The position numbers were made by a program, and so were the translations under genes. 64,000 nucleotides of DNA from Actinomadura sp. DC4 (GTDB taxonomy: Bacteria; Actinomycetota; Actinomycetes; Streptosporangiales; Streptosporangiaceae): positions 62,001 to 126,000 of the forward strand of contig NZ_JAUEQY010000024.1 of the NCBI RefSeq assembly GCF_030406325.1, in the 5' to 3' direction. A model generated the notes under the pieces. It was not told where the DNA came from. It did no database searches and saw only the letters and a program-made list of their open reading frames with translations. Position 1 is the stretch's first letter. Each line of letters starts with the position of its first letter. Below, piece by piece: positions 25,374-33,307 of the stretch.

Positions 25374-25850
25374 ATGCGCGAAACAGCGTTCGGTCATCCC
25401 GATGATCGTGATATAGGCGACACGGAGCGTGGCGACCGGACTTTGCCCCCCGATATCTCACCGTCGGAGACTCCGAGATCCGAGCGATCCGGTCTGCTCG
25501 GCTCGATCACGCTTCCGCGCCGTGCCGCCGAGGTGGCGGCGGCCCGCCGGTTCGTGGCCGCGACGCTGGGCGGCCATCCCACGACGGAGACCGCACAGCT
25601 CCTGACCAGCGAGGCGGTCACCAACGCGGTGATCCACACCGGCGGGGCGACCGTCACGGTGACCGTCCTGCGGACCGCGGCCGGTGTACGCCTTGAGGTC
25701 ACCGACGGCGGCGCCGACACCGTCCCGACCGTTCACGACGCCGGTGACCTGCGCGAAGACGGGCGCGGGGTGTTCCTGCTCCGGCACCTGTCGGCACGCT
25801 GCGGCTTCCGCTCCGGCGAGGGCGGCCTGACCTTCTGGTTCGAGTTATGA
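25374..25850 (+). CDS. RsbW-like ATP-binding (HATPase) protein
   Basis: A 158-residue protein with a disordered N terminus of about 40 residues, then a GHKL ATPase domain. The N-box LLTSEAVTNAVIHTGG carries Glu80 and Asn84, DGG is at 111-113, and the G2 loop is EDGRGVFLLRHLS. The domain size and NAVIHT text match the RsbW/SpoIIAB-like proteins that are abundant in actinomycetes and bind ATP or partner switches, often as anti-sigma factors. ATG at 25374 has GGAGAGGG 9 bases upstream. No anti-anti-sigma gene is adjacent. Confidence 0.85.
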   Translation: MRETAFGHPDDRDIGDTERGDRTLPPDISPSETPRSERSGLLGSITLPRRAAEVAAARRFVAATLGGHPTTETAQLLTSEAVTNAVIHTGGATVTVTVLRTAAGVRLEVTDGGADTVPTVHDAGDLREDGRGVFLLRHLSARCGFRSGEGGLTFWFEL

Positions 25851-25858
25851 CAGGCCGG

Positions 25859-27508
25859 TCAGCCGATCGTGGACAGGTCGAAGTTGTCGAAGAGCGCCTG
25901 CAGGTCGCCGCCGGTCCCGCCGTTCTCCAGGCGGGCCATCAGGCCGGCGCCGCCGTTCGGCAGCGGGCCGTCGCCGTCGGAGGTCTCGGCGGCGAGCTTG
26001 CCGTTGATCCAGAAACGCAGGTGCACCTTCTGCCCGTCCTGCTCGCACGCGGCCTGCAGGCGGTTCTTCTCGCCCTTCTTGAAGCCGGCGGCCGACGGCT
26101 TCTGCGTCAGCTCCTTCGCCCCCTTCTTCCCCGCGACCTTCCGGATCAGCACGCCCCGCCCGTCGGCACGCACGAGAAAGGTGTAGAACGAGGCGTCGTC
26201 TCCGGTGCCGTTGCCGCGGCAGTACACCGCGAGCTGCCCGTACGGCGGGCCGGCCTTCGCGGTGGCGTCGGCGCTGACCAGCACACTGGTCGGCAGGGAG
26301 TCCTTGACCGGGGCGTGTTCCCACCGGCTCACATAGATGCCGCCCGCGTCGATCCGGTAGCCGCTCTCGGTGTAGCCGCTGCCGGAGATCCAGGTCGAGC
26401 CGGACCAGCCGGAGCCGTTGTCGGAGAAGTCGTCCGCGAAGACCGTCGTGGTCTTGGACGGCGGCCCGCCGGAGCCGCGCAGCAGGAAGAACAGGCCCGC
26501 GACCACGAGCAGCGCGACCACCGCCGCCGCGCCGATCACCACCGGCCGCAGCAACGGCGACGACGGGCCGCCCGGTGCTCGCGGCGGCAGCGCCCGGGTC
26601 ATCGGGGAGTCCGGCATCGTACGGCGGCCGCTCGGGACGGCCCACGTCCGGCCGACGGTGTCGGCGGCCTCGGCCGTGTCGATGTGCGGGCGTCCGGTCA
26701 GGATGTCGAGCACCTGCTGGGCCGACGGGCGCGCCGCCGGGTCCTTCGACAGGGCCTGCGAGACCAGGGCCCGCAGCCCCTCGTCCAGCCCGTCCAGCGT
26801 CGGCTCGCCGTGGGAGATCTGGTACAGCACCGAGGGCACGGTCGGCCCGTCGAAGGGCGCGCGGCCCGTACCCGCGAAGGCGACGACGCAGGCCCAGGCG
26901 AACACATCGGAGGCCGGCGAGGGCGTGCCGGCCGAGATCAGCTCGGGCGCCATGTACGCCGGGGTGCCGATGAACTGTCCCGTACGCGTCGCGCCGGAGA
27001 CCGTGTCGAGCGCGCGGGCGATGCCGAAGTCGATCACGCGGGGGCCGACGGAGGACAGCAGGACGTTCGCGGGCTTGAGGTCGCGGTGGATGACCCCGGC
27101 GCCGTGGATCGCGGTCAGGGCGGTGGCGACGCCGACCGCCAGGTGCTCCAGGCTGGAGCCGCGCATCGGGCCGCTGCTCGTGACGAACTCATCGAGGTTC
27201 GCGCCGTCGACGAACTCGGTGACGATGTACAACTGCTCGCCCTCGAGCTCGGCGTCGAGCACCGGGGCGGTGCAGAAGCGCCGCACCCGGCGGGCCGACT
27301 CGACCTCGCGCCGGAACCGGTCGCGGAAGGTCTCGTCGTCGGCCAGTTCGGGATTGATGACCTTGACCGCGGCGCGTTCGCCGCTCTCGGTCTCGGCGAG
27401 ATAGACCGTGCCCATCCCGCCGCGCCCGAGGCGCCCGACGATGCGATAGTTCCCCAGTCGCTGCGGATCGCTGGGCCGCAGCGGATTGATCACATGATTA
27501 CCGGTCAC
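25859..27508 (-). CDS. Membrane-anchored Ser/Thr protein kinase with extracytoplasmic jelly-roll-like domain
   Basis: The 549-residue kinase has a glycine loop LGRGGMGTVY (27-36), ATP lysine in AAVKV (Lys49), catalytic HRDLKPAN (141-148), DFG (160-162) and APE (187-189). A proline-rich linker leads to one transmembrane helix (about 322-343). The outer domain begins FADDFSDNGSGWSGSTW and ends LQALFDNFDLSTIG, like DUF1080/laminin-G-type sugar-binding folds, instead of PASTA repeats. It may sense a glycan and signal inward. GTG at 27508 has GGGAGGG 11 bases upstream. Confidence 0.92.
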   Translation of the reverse strand: MTGNHVINPLRPSDPQRLGNYRIVGRLGRGGMGTVYLAETESGERAAVKVINPELADDETFRDRFRREVESARRVRRFCTAPVLDAELEGEQLYIVTEFVDGANLDEFVTSSGPMRGSSLEHLAVGVATALTAIHGAGVIHRDLKPANVLLSSVGPRVIDFGIARALDTVSGATRTGQFIGTPAYMAPELISAGTPSPASDVFAWACVVAFAGTGRAPFDGPTVPSVLYQISHGEPTLDGLDEGLRALVSQALSKDPAARPSAQQVLDILTGRPHIDTAEAADTVGRTWAVPSGRRTMPDSPMTRALPPRAPGGPSSPLLRPVVIGAAAVVALLVVAGLFFLLRGSGGPPSKTTTVFADDFSDNGSGWSGSTWISGSGYTESGYRIDAGGIYVSRWEHAPVKDSLPTSVLVSADATAKAGPPYGQLAVYCRGNGTGDDASFYTFLVRADGRGVLIRKVAGKKGAKELTQKPSAAGFKKGEKNRLQAACEQDGQKVHLRFWINGKLAAETSDGDGPLPNGGAGLMARLENGGTGGDLQALFDNFDLSTIG

Positions 27509-27604
27509 AGCGGTCCCGACCCTCCCGTATCCCGAGCGATAAGACTAATGGGAGGACAACTGCGGTTCCGCATTTACGCGTCTACTTCGGATAACAGGCG
27601 TACG

Positions 27605-27632
27605 GAGGGGCGGCCGGGACCGGCCGCCCCTC
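27605..27632 (-). terminator. Strong hairpin terminator after the MHS transporter gene
   Basis: GAGGGGCGGCCGG at 27605-27617 and CCGGCCGCCCCTC at 27620-27632 form a perfect 13-base stem with a 2-base formal loop. It begins 10 bases past the stop of the minus-strand transporter gene at 27643. No U-tract follows. Confidence 0.75.
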
Positions 27633-27642
27633 GGATCCGCGA

Positions 27643-28977
27643 TCAGGCGTAGACGGTCTCGTCGGTGATGTCGGCCTGGGCGCGGTCGGGCAGCAGAACC
27701 GTGGCCGTCAGCGTCAGCAGCGAGGCCAGCACCATCGTGGCCGAGATCGCCCACCAGCCGAAGTCGTGCAGCAGCCAGGTCGCCAGCAGCGGCGCCGGGC
27801 CACCGGCGAACACCGAGGCGAGCTGGTAGCCGATGCCCGCGCCGCCGTACCTCAGCTTGGTCGGGAAGACCTCGGCGATCAGCGCGGCCTGCGGGCCGTA
27901 CTGCATCGCATGCGGCACCTCGGCCAGCATGACGGTGAGGAAGATGACGACGCCGATGCCGGTGTTGATCAGCGCGAAGTACGGGAACGCGCAGATGGCG
28001 AGCAGGATCGACCCGGCCGCGTACACCCGTTTTCGGCCGATCGAGTCGCTGAGGTGCCCGGCGAGCGGGATGACGACGAGTCCCACCACGGCGGCGCCCG
28101 CGACCGCGTTCAGCGCGAAGGTGTTGGACCGGCCGGCGTGCTTCTCCATGTACGTCAGCGCGAACGAGGTGAAGATGTAGAACGGCATCTGCTCGGAGCA
28201 GCGGAGCAGCGCGCTGAGGATGATCTCCTTGGGGTGGCGCTTGATGACCTCGGCCACCGGCACCTTGGAGACCTCCTGGCGCTCCACGATCTCGGCGAAC
28301 ATCGGCGTCTCCATGACGCGCAGGCGCACCCACAGCCCGATGCCGACGAGTACGAGGCTGAACAGGAACGGCAGCCGCCAGCCCCAGTCCTTGAACGCGT
28401 CGCCGCTCGCGCTCGCGACCGACGACATCGCCACCGTGCCGATGATCAGGCCGATCGGCACGCCGATCTGCGGCCAGCTCGCCATCAGGCCGCGTCTCTT
28501 CTTGTTGCCCCACTCCATGGAGAGCAGGACCGAACCACTCCACTCGCCGCCGACCGCGATGCCCTGCAGCACCCGCAGCAGGACCAGCAGGATCGGGGCG
28601 GTGACCCCGATCGAGTGGGTGCCGGGGAGCACGCCGATGAGCGCGCTCGACACCCCCATCAGCACCAGCGTGACGATCAGGGTGGCCTTGCGGCCGAGCC
28701 GGTCGCCCCAGTGGCCGAAGATCGCCGCGCCGATCGGCCGGGCCGCGAACCCGACGGCGTACGTCGCGAACGAGGACAGCGTCCCGGCGTAGTCGCTCGA
28801 CGAGGGGAAGAAGACGTCCTTGAAGACGACCGCCGCCGCGGTGTTGTAAAGAAAGAAGTCGTACCACTCGATCGAGGTGCCCACCACGCTCGCGATCGCG
28901 GCCATCCGGACCTGCGACGCGCGTTCGGCGTCGTCGACGGACCGCGCTCGCCGTGCCTCGCCCGGCTCCAGGACCAT
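27643..28977 (-). CDS. MFS transporter, metabolite:H+ symporter (MHS) family
   Basis: A 444-residue, twelve-helix transporter. SVVGTSIEWYDFFLYNTAAAVVF at the first helix, GHWGDRLGRKATL (motif A) and GGEWSGSVLLSMEW are hallmarks of the MHS group (proline/betaine, alpha-ketoglutarate, shikimate symporters). It probably imports an organic acid or zwitterion with protons. ATG at 28977 is chosen for AGGAGG 5 bases upstream, which removes 22 residues of an upstream in-frame extension. A strong hairpin follows the stop. Confidence 0.92.
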   Translation of the reverse strand: MVLEPGEARRARSVDDAERASQVRMAAIASVVGTSIEWYDFFLYNTAAAVVFKDVFFPSSSDYAGTLSSFATYAVGFAARPIGAAIFGHWGDRLGRKATLIVTLVLMGVSSALIGVLPGTHSIGVTAPILLVLLRVLQGIAVGGEWSGSVLLSMEWGNKKRRGLMASWPQIGVPIGLIIGTVAMSSVASASGDAFKDWGWRLPFLFSLVLVGIGLWVRLRVMETPMFAEIVERQEVSKVPVAEVIKRHPKEIILSALLRCSEQMPFYIFTSFALTYMEKHAGRSNTFALNAVAGAAVVGLVVIPLAGHLSDSIGRKRVYAAGSILLAICAFPYFALINTGIGVVIFLTVMLAEVPHAMQYGPQAALIAEVFPTKLRYGGAGIGYQLASVFAGGPAPLLATWLLHDFGWWAISATMVLASLLTLTATVLLPDRAQADITDETVYA

Positions 28978-29088
28978 GAAATCCTCCTGTCGCCCCCGAT
29001 GCGTGAGTAAATCGTCATGTCGTTTACCCGGGTTCCGGGCCACGGAACGTCGGCGACGTGACGAAAAACACGTTGGGTTCGGGCAGCG

Positions 29089-29547
29089 TTATCCAGACGG
29101 CGTGGTGACGGCCATCATGGTCGCCTGCATGAGGGCGACGATCTTTCTCGACCCGTCCGGGGCGATGCCGAAGACCTCGCCCCGGCACGTCGTGAGCGTT
29201 CGGCCGTTGCGCAGCACCGAGCCCACGGCGAGGAACCTCTCCTGGCTCGCGGGCGCGACGAGGGAGAGCGAGAAGTCGACGGTCAGCACGTCGCGGTCCG
29301 GCGGGAACAGCGTCAGGGCGGCGAACCCGCACGCCGAGTCGACGAGGGTCGTGATGGCGCCCGCGTGGATGAAACCGTGCTGCTGGCAGAGGTCGGCGCG
29401 CCGGGCGAGCTCCAGCTCGGCGCGGCCGGGCGCCAGGTCGTAGATCCCGACGCCCAGCGTGGTCAGCATCGACTGGCCGGCGACGGTCGCGCGGACGCGG
29501 CGATCGATCAGCGGGTCGAGCTCCGCGTGTTCCTCGTCGACGGTCAC
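29089..29547 (-). CDS. PaaI-like hotdog-fold thioesterase
   Basis: A 152-residue hotdog protein with the PaaI-type active-site motif HAGAITTLVDSACGFAA (HGG...D pattern with the conserved aspartate) and LTVDFSLSLVAPA before the C-terminal strand. Such enzymes hydrolyse acyl- or aryl-CoA thioesters. GTG at 29547 (VTVDEEHAELD) is chosen for AGGAGA 9 bases upstream. A longer in-frame reading runs into the downstream end of the DHA2 transporter region and looks non-coding. It is cooriented with both MFS genes. Confidence 0.87.
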   Translation of the reverse strand: MTVDEEHAELDPLIDRRVRATVAGQSMLTTLGVGIYDLAPGRAELELARRADLCQQHGFIHAGAITTLVDSACGFAALTLFPPDRDVLTVDFSLSLVAPASQERFLAVGSVLRNGRTLTTCRGEVFGIAPDGSRKIVALMQATMMAVTTPSG

Positions 29548-29578
29548 GGTGGTGTTCTCCTGCCCGAGTGCCCGGTGC

Positions 29579-31168
29579 TCAGGCGAGCGTAGCGGCGCCC
29601 TCGACCTGGCGACCGGCCCGTACGAGCAGGCTGAGCAGCGCGGCGCCGAACATGATGCCGGCGCTGACCTCGAACGCCAGGTGCATCCCGTCGATGAAGG
29701 ACAGGTCACCGGCCCGTACGAGTGCTTGGGCGACGCGCGGCGGTGTGTGCGGGGGCACGGGCGCGATGCCCTGGGAGATGGCGCCCTTCATCGCGTCCAC
29801 CTGGGGCCCGGTCGGCACGGGAAGGCCGCCTGCCTTCATATGGCCGGGGAGTACGCCGGCGACCTTCGCGGTCATCACCGCGCCCAGAACCGAGGTGCCG
29901 AGCGCGCCGCCGACCTGCATGGACACCTGTTGCAGCCCGCCCGCGACGCCGGCCAGCGCGACGGGGGCGTTGCCGACGATGATGTCGGTCGCGGCCACGA
30001 GGACCGGGCTCAGACCGATGCCGAGCAGCGTGAACCACGGGAACATCGCGGTGAAGCTCGCGTCGATGCCCAGCGTGGACAGGCCGACGAACGCCACCCC
30101 GCCGAGCGCCATGCCGGCGAACAGCGGCGGGCGCGGCCCGATCTTGCTGATCAGGGCGCCGGCCACCGGCGAGGCCACCATCATCGCGAGCATCATCGGC
30201 AGCAGCCGTACGCCGGTCTGCACGGGCGTCAGGAGGTGGACGCTCTGCAGGTAGAAGGTGAGGAAGAACATCCCGCCGAGCATCCCGAAGGCCATCAGCG
30301 TCATCAGCACGACGCCCACGGACAGCGGGACCGACCGGAACAGCCCGAGCGGCAGCAGCGGTTCGCGGGTCCGGCTCTCCCGTAGGAGGAAGACGGCGAG
30401 CAACGCGATGGCCGCGCCGAAGAAGGCGAGCGTCCTCCCGTCGCCCCAGCCGTACGCCGGGGCCTTGATGACGGCCCAGACCAGGGAGAACAGCATCCCG
30501 GACAGCAGCATGACGCCGAGGAGGTCGAAGGATGCGGGCCGGTCCTCGCCGCGGGTGTCGCCGAGGAACAGGGCGCCGACCACGAGCGCGACAAGGCCGA
30601 CCGGGACGTTGATGAAGAAGACCGACTCCCAGTTGACGTGCTGGACGAGCAGGCCGCCGACGATCGGGCCGGCCGCGGTCGAGGCCGCGATGCAGGCGCT
30701 CCAGATGCCGATCGCCATGTTGAGGCGCCGGGCGGGGAAGGCCGCGCGTAGGAGGGCCAGCGCGGTGGGCTGGAGCATCGCGCCGAACAGGCCCTGCGCC
30801 ACGCGCAGCGCGATCATCAGCCCGATGTCCCTGGACAGGCCGATGCCCGCCGAGGCGAGCCCGAAACCGACCGCGCCGATGAGGAAGACGGGCTTGTGCC
30901 CGATCCGGTCACCGAGCTTGCCCGCGGTGATCAGCGAGACCGCGAGGGCCAGGAGGTATCCGTTCGTCACCCACTGCAGGTCCGACAGCGACGCGCCGAG
31001 GTCCTTGGAGATCGCCGGGTTGGCGATCGCGACGACGGTGCCGTCGAGCGTGACCATGATGACGCCGAGCGCGACGGCGATGAGTGTCAGCCACGGGTTG
31101 CCGTGTCCCCGCCGGTGCCGTTGGTTCGCGGTCTCGGGTGGCGTTCCCTGGACGACCGGTTGCGACAT
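29579..31168 (-). CDS. MFS drug exporter, DHA2 (EmrB/QacA) family
   Basis: A 529-residue transporter with about fourteen hydrophobic helices. Motif D/A text is MVTLDGTVVAIANPAISKDL and AGKLGDRIGHKPVF, and the antiporter motif C region is AGPIVGGLLVQHVNWESVFFINVP. These mark the fourteen-helix DHA2 drug:H+ antiporters. The gene is divergent from a TetR regulator (start 31300) with an inverted repeat between them, the classic regulator/efflux pump arrangement. Exported compounds are not predictable. Confidence 0.93.
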   Translation of the reverse strand: MSQPVVQGTPPETANQRHRRGHGNPWLTLIAVALGVIMVTLDGTVVAIANPAISKDLGASLSDLQWVTNGYLLALAVSLITAGKLGDRIGHKPVFLIGAVGFGLASAGIGLSRDIGLMIALRVAQGLFGAMLQPTALALLRAAFPARRLNMAIGIWSACIAASTAAGPIVGGLLVQHVNWESVFFINVPVGLVALVVGALFLGDTRGEDRPASFDLLGVMLLSGMLFSLVWAVIKAPAYGWGDGRTLAFFGAAIALLAVFLLRESRTREPLLPLGLFRSVPLSVGVVLMTLMAFGMLGGMFFLTFYLQSVHLLTPVQTGVRLLPMMLAMMVASPVAGALISKIGPRPPLFAGMALGGVAFVGLSTLGIDASFTAMFPWFTLLGIGLSPVLVAATDIIVGNAPVALAGVAGGLQQVSMQVGGALGTSVLGAVMTAKVAGVLPGHMKAGGLPVPTGPQVDAMKGAISQGIAPVPPHTPPRVAQALVRAGDLSFIDGMHLAFEVSAGIMFGAALLSLLVRAGRQVEGAATLA

Positions 31169-31230
31169 TCGTCCCCCTCGGGTGCGTTGCGGGCCCTCCT
31201 TGGCAAGTTATGGCAGCGGCTGACAAATGA

Positions 31231-31253
31231 CAAACATCGCTAATAGCTGTTTG
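31231..31253. promoter_or_regulatory. Candidate TetR operator between DHA2 exporter and its regulator
   Basis: CAAACA at 31231-31236 and TGTTTG at 31248-31253 form an inverted repeat with an 11-base spacer. TGACA-type flanks (TGACAAATGACAAACA and TGTTTGCTGACA) extend the symmetry imperfectly. The position between divergent starts at 31168 and 31300 suits repression of the exporter. Confidence 0.5.
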
Positions 31254-31299
31254 CTGACATATGGCAGACTCTGCAGCAGAGGTTTTGATTAGGGGTGAG

Positions 31300-31944
31300 A
31301 TGACGGGCCTTCTGGAGGCACAAACCGCCGGCCTGCGCGAACGCAAGAAGCAGCGCACGCGCTGGGCCCTGATCGACGCCGCGCTCGACCTGTTCCTCGC
31401 CCAGGGGTACGAGACGACGACGATCGACGAGATCGTCGCGGCGGTCGACGTGTCACAGCGCACGTACTTCCGGTACTTCGCCGGCAAGGAGGGCGTCGCG
31501 CTGTCGGTCCTGACGGAGTACGACGCGCTGTTCGTCGGGGCGCTGGCCGAGCGCCCGCCCGAGGAGCCCCCGGTCCCGGCGATGCGCGCGGCCCTGGACG
31601 TGTCGCTGGAGGCGATCCTGGACGGCGACGTGGCTCACGTGACCCGTTTCCGCAAGCTGCACGGACTGCTGGACCGGACCCCGGCCCTGGCGGCGGGCCA
31701 GCTGCGCCGTTTCGCGGAGGTCGAACAGACGGCGGCGGCCCTGATCGCCCGCCGCGTGGGCACGGACCTTCTTTCGGACCCGCGGCCGCATCTGCTGGTC
31801 GCGTCCTTCATGGCGGTGGTACGGGTGGCCTACGAGTCGTGCGTCCGGGACGCGGTCGTCGAACCGGCCGCGTTCGTCCCCCGAGTCCGCGGCCTCATCG
31901 CCCTGGCCACCGACACCCTCCCGGCCGCCTGGTCCGCGCGCTGA
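31300..31944 (+). CDS. TetR family repressor of the DHA2 exporter
   Basis: A 214-residue TetR protein with N-terminal ERKKQRTRWALIDAALDLFLAQGYETTTIDEIVAAVDVSQRTYFRYFAGKE and a helical C-terminal domain. ATG at 31300 is preferred over ATG at 31261 because AGGGGTG lies 2-8 bases upstream. Its stop TGA overlaps the ATG of the downstream mycothiol-type gene (TGATG), so both are one message. Regulation of the divergent exporter is inferred from position. Confidence 0.88.
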   Translation: MTGLLEAQTAGLRERKKQRTRWALIDAALDLFLAQGYETTTIDEIVAAVDVSQRTYFRYFAGKEGVALSVLTEYDALFVGALAERPPEEPPVPAMRAALDVSLEAILDGDVAHVTRFRKLHGLLDRTPALAAGQLRRFAEVEQTAAALIARRVGTDLLSDPRPHLLVASFMAVVRVAYESCVRDAVVEPAAFVPRVRGLIALATDTLPAAWSAR

Positions 31945-32576
31945 TGTCGCCGCAGGCGTATCTGGTCGCCGCGGAGCAGGTGGTGGCGCTGCTGGAGGCT
32001 CCGGAAGTCGCCGCCGCGTGGGGACGGCCCAGCGCGCTGGCCGAGATGACGGTCGGCGGCCTTGCCGGCCACCTCGCGTACCAGATCTTCAGCGTCGACC
32101 CCGCCCTGCGCGAGCCCGCGTCGTCCTCGGCGCCGATCCCGCTGCTGGAGCACTACGGGCGAGCCGCCTGGATCGACGCCCCGCTGGACGGGGAGGTGAA
32201 CGCCGGCATCCGCGCGAAGGGCGAGGACATCGCGTCCGGCGGCCCGTCGTCGCTGGTGGAACGGGCCCGTACGACCCTCGCCTCGCAGCGGACCGGGCTC
32301 GCGGAGTGCCCGGGTGACAAGGTGGTGTTCCTCCCGCAGACGGGGTGGGCGCTCGGTCTCGACGACTTCCTGGTCACCCGGCTGGTGGAGCTCGTCGTAC
32401 ACCGGGACGACCTCGCCGTCAGTGTGGGACTGGCCATGCCGGAGCTCCCCGAGGCCGCCTTCGACCCGGTGCTCACGCTGCTGGCCCGGCTCGCCGCCCG
32501 GCGGCACGGCCAGGCCGCGCTCCTCAGGGCGCTGACCCGGGTGGAACGGGCGCCCGCGGCGATCAACGCGATCTGA
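31944..32576 (+). CDS. Maleylpyruvate isomerase/DinB-fold, mycothiol-dependent-type protein
   Basis: A 210-residue helical protein with the TIGR03083/MDMPI N-terminal pattern: PSALAEMTVGGLAGHLAYQIF at the first metal-type histidine, and FLVTRLVELVVHRDDLAVSVGLAMPELP containing the second HxxD region. Relatives use mycothiol, the actinobacterial thiol, for isomerisation or thiol transfer and bind one divalent metal with three histidines. It is coupled to the TetR gene, so it may detoxify the compound exported by the DHA2 pump. Confidence 0.8.
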   Translation: MSPQAYLVAAEQVVALLEAPEVAAAWGRPSALAEMTVGGLAGHLAYQIFSVDPALREPASSSAPIPLLEHYGRAAWIDAPLDGEVNAGIRAKGEDIASGGPSSLVERARTTLASQRTGLAECPGDKVVFLPQTGWALGLDDFLVTRLVELVVHRDDLAVSVGLAMPELPEAAFDPVLTLLARLAARRHGQAALLRALTRVERAPAAINAI

Positions 32577-32595
32577 CCGGGAAGGCCGCCTGTGC

Positions 32596-33297
32596 TCAGG
32601 CGCCCAGGTGGCGGGCGACGAAGTCGCGCCACAGGGCGATGGCGTCGGGCCTGGTCTCGCCGTGCGTGCCCGAGTAGCCGACCACCTGTTTGTCCGGCGA
32701 TCCCAGCAGGTCGAACAGGGCGAGCTGGCCGTCTCTGGGGAAGATCTCGTCGTCCCACTGGAGATGGAAGAGGACGGGGGCGGTGATCCGCCGGGCGTCG
32801 ATCGCGGCGCGCTCCGGCGCGGCCAGGCCCTCGTGCAGGGCCGCCTGGACGAGACCGAACTTGCCGAAGACCGCGCACCGCAGCCGATCGCCCAGAGCGG
32901 CGGCGAGCGGAAGGCCGAACCGTGTCCCCATGGACATTCCGAGATACCCGACGCCCGTGACGTCCGCGACGCCCATGTCCCCGACGGCGTCCACCGCCGC
33001 CAGCCACTCGCCGGTCACCCGGTCGAGCACGACCTCGACGCCCTCGGCCGCGATCCGCCCCTGGTAGTCGGGGAGGCGGCGGTCGCCGTGGTGGGGCCCG
33101 TCGATCGCCAGCGACGCGACGTTCGCGTGGGTCGCGAACCAGCGGGCCAGGCCCACGATCCGCTCGTTCCGCTTGTGGCCGCTGCCCCCGTGTCCCAGCA
33201 GGACCAGGGGAGGCGCGGGGACCGACGGCGGGAGCCACAGTGCGGCCGGCGCGGCCCCGACCCGGAACGACCGTTCGATGACGTCCACCCGGTCCAC
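32596..33297 (-). CDS. Alpha/beta hydrolase, dienelactone-hydrolase-like
   Basis: A 233-residue serine hydrolase with [22 protein letters not shown] at the oxyanion turn and the nucleophile elbow [26 protein letters not shown] aspartate region and a late histidine in [13 protein letters not shown] follow. The order and size match dienelactone hydrolase-like esterases. There is no signal peptide. It stands convergent to the mycothiol-type gene with 19 bases between stops. Substrate unknown. Confidence 0.85.
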   Translation of the reverse strand: MDRVDVIERSFRVGAAPAALWLPPSVPAPPLVLLGHGGSGHKRNERIVGLARWFATHANVASLAIDGPHHGDRRLPDYQGRIAAEGVEVVLDRVTGEWLAAVDAVGDMGVADVTGVGYLGMSMGTRFGLPLAAALGDRLRCAVFGKFGLVQAALHEGLAAPERAAIDARRITAPVLFHLQWDDEIFPRDGQLALFDLLGSPDKQVVGYSGTHGETRPDAIALWRDFVARHLGA

Positions 33298-33307
33298 TCT
33301 AAAACGG

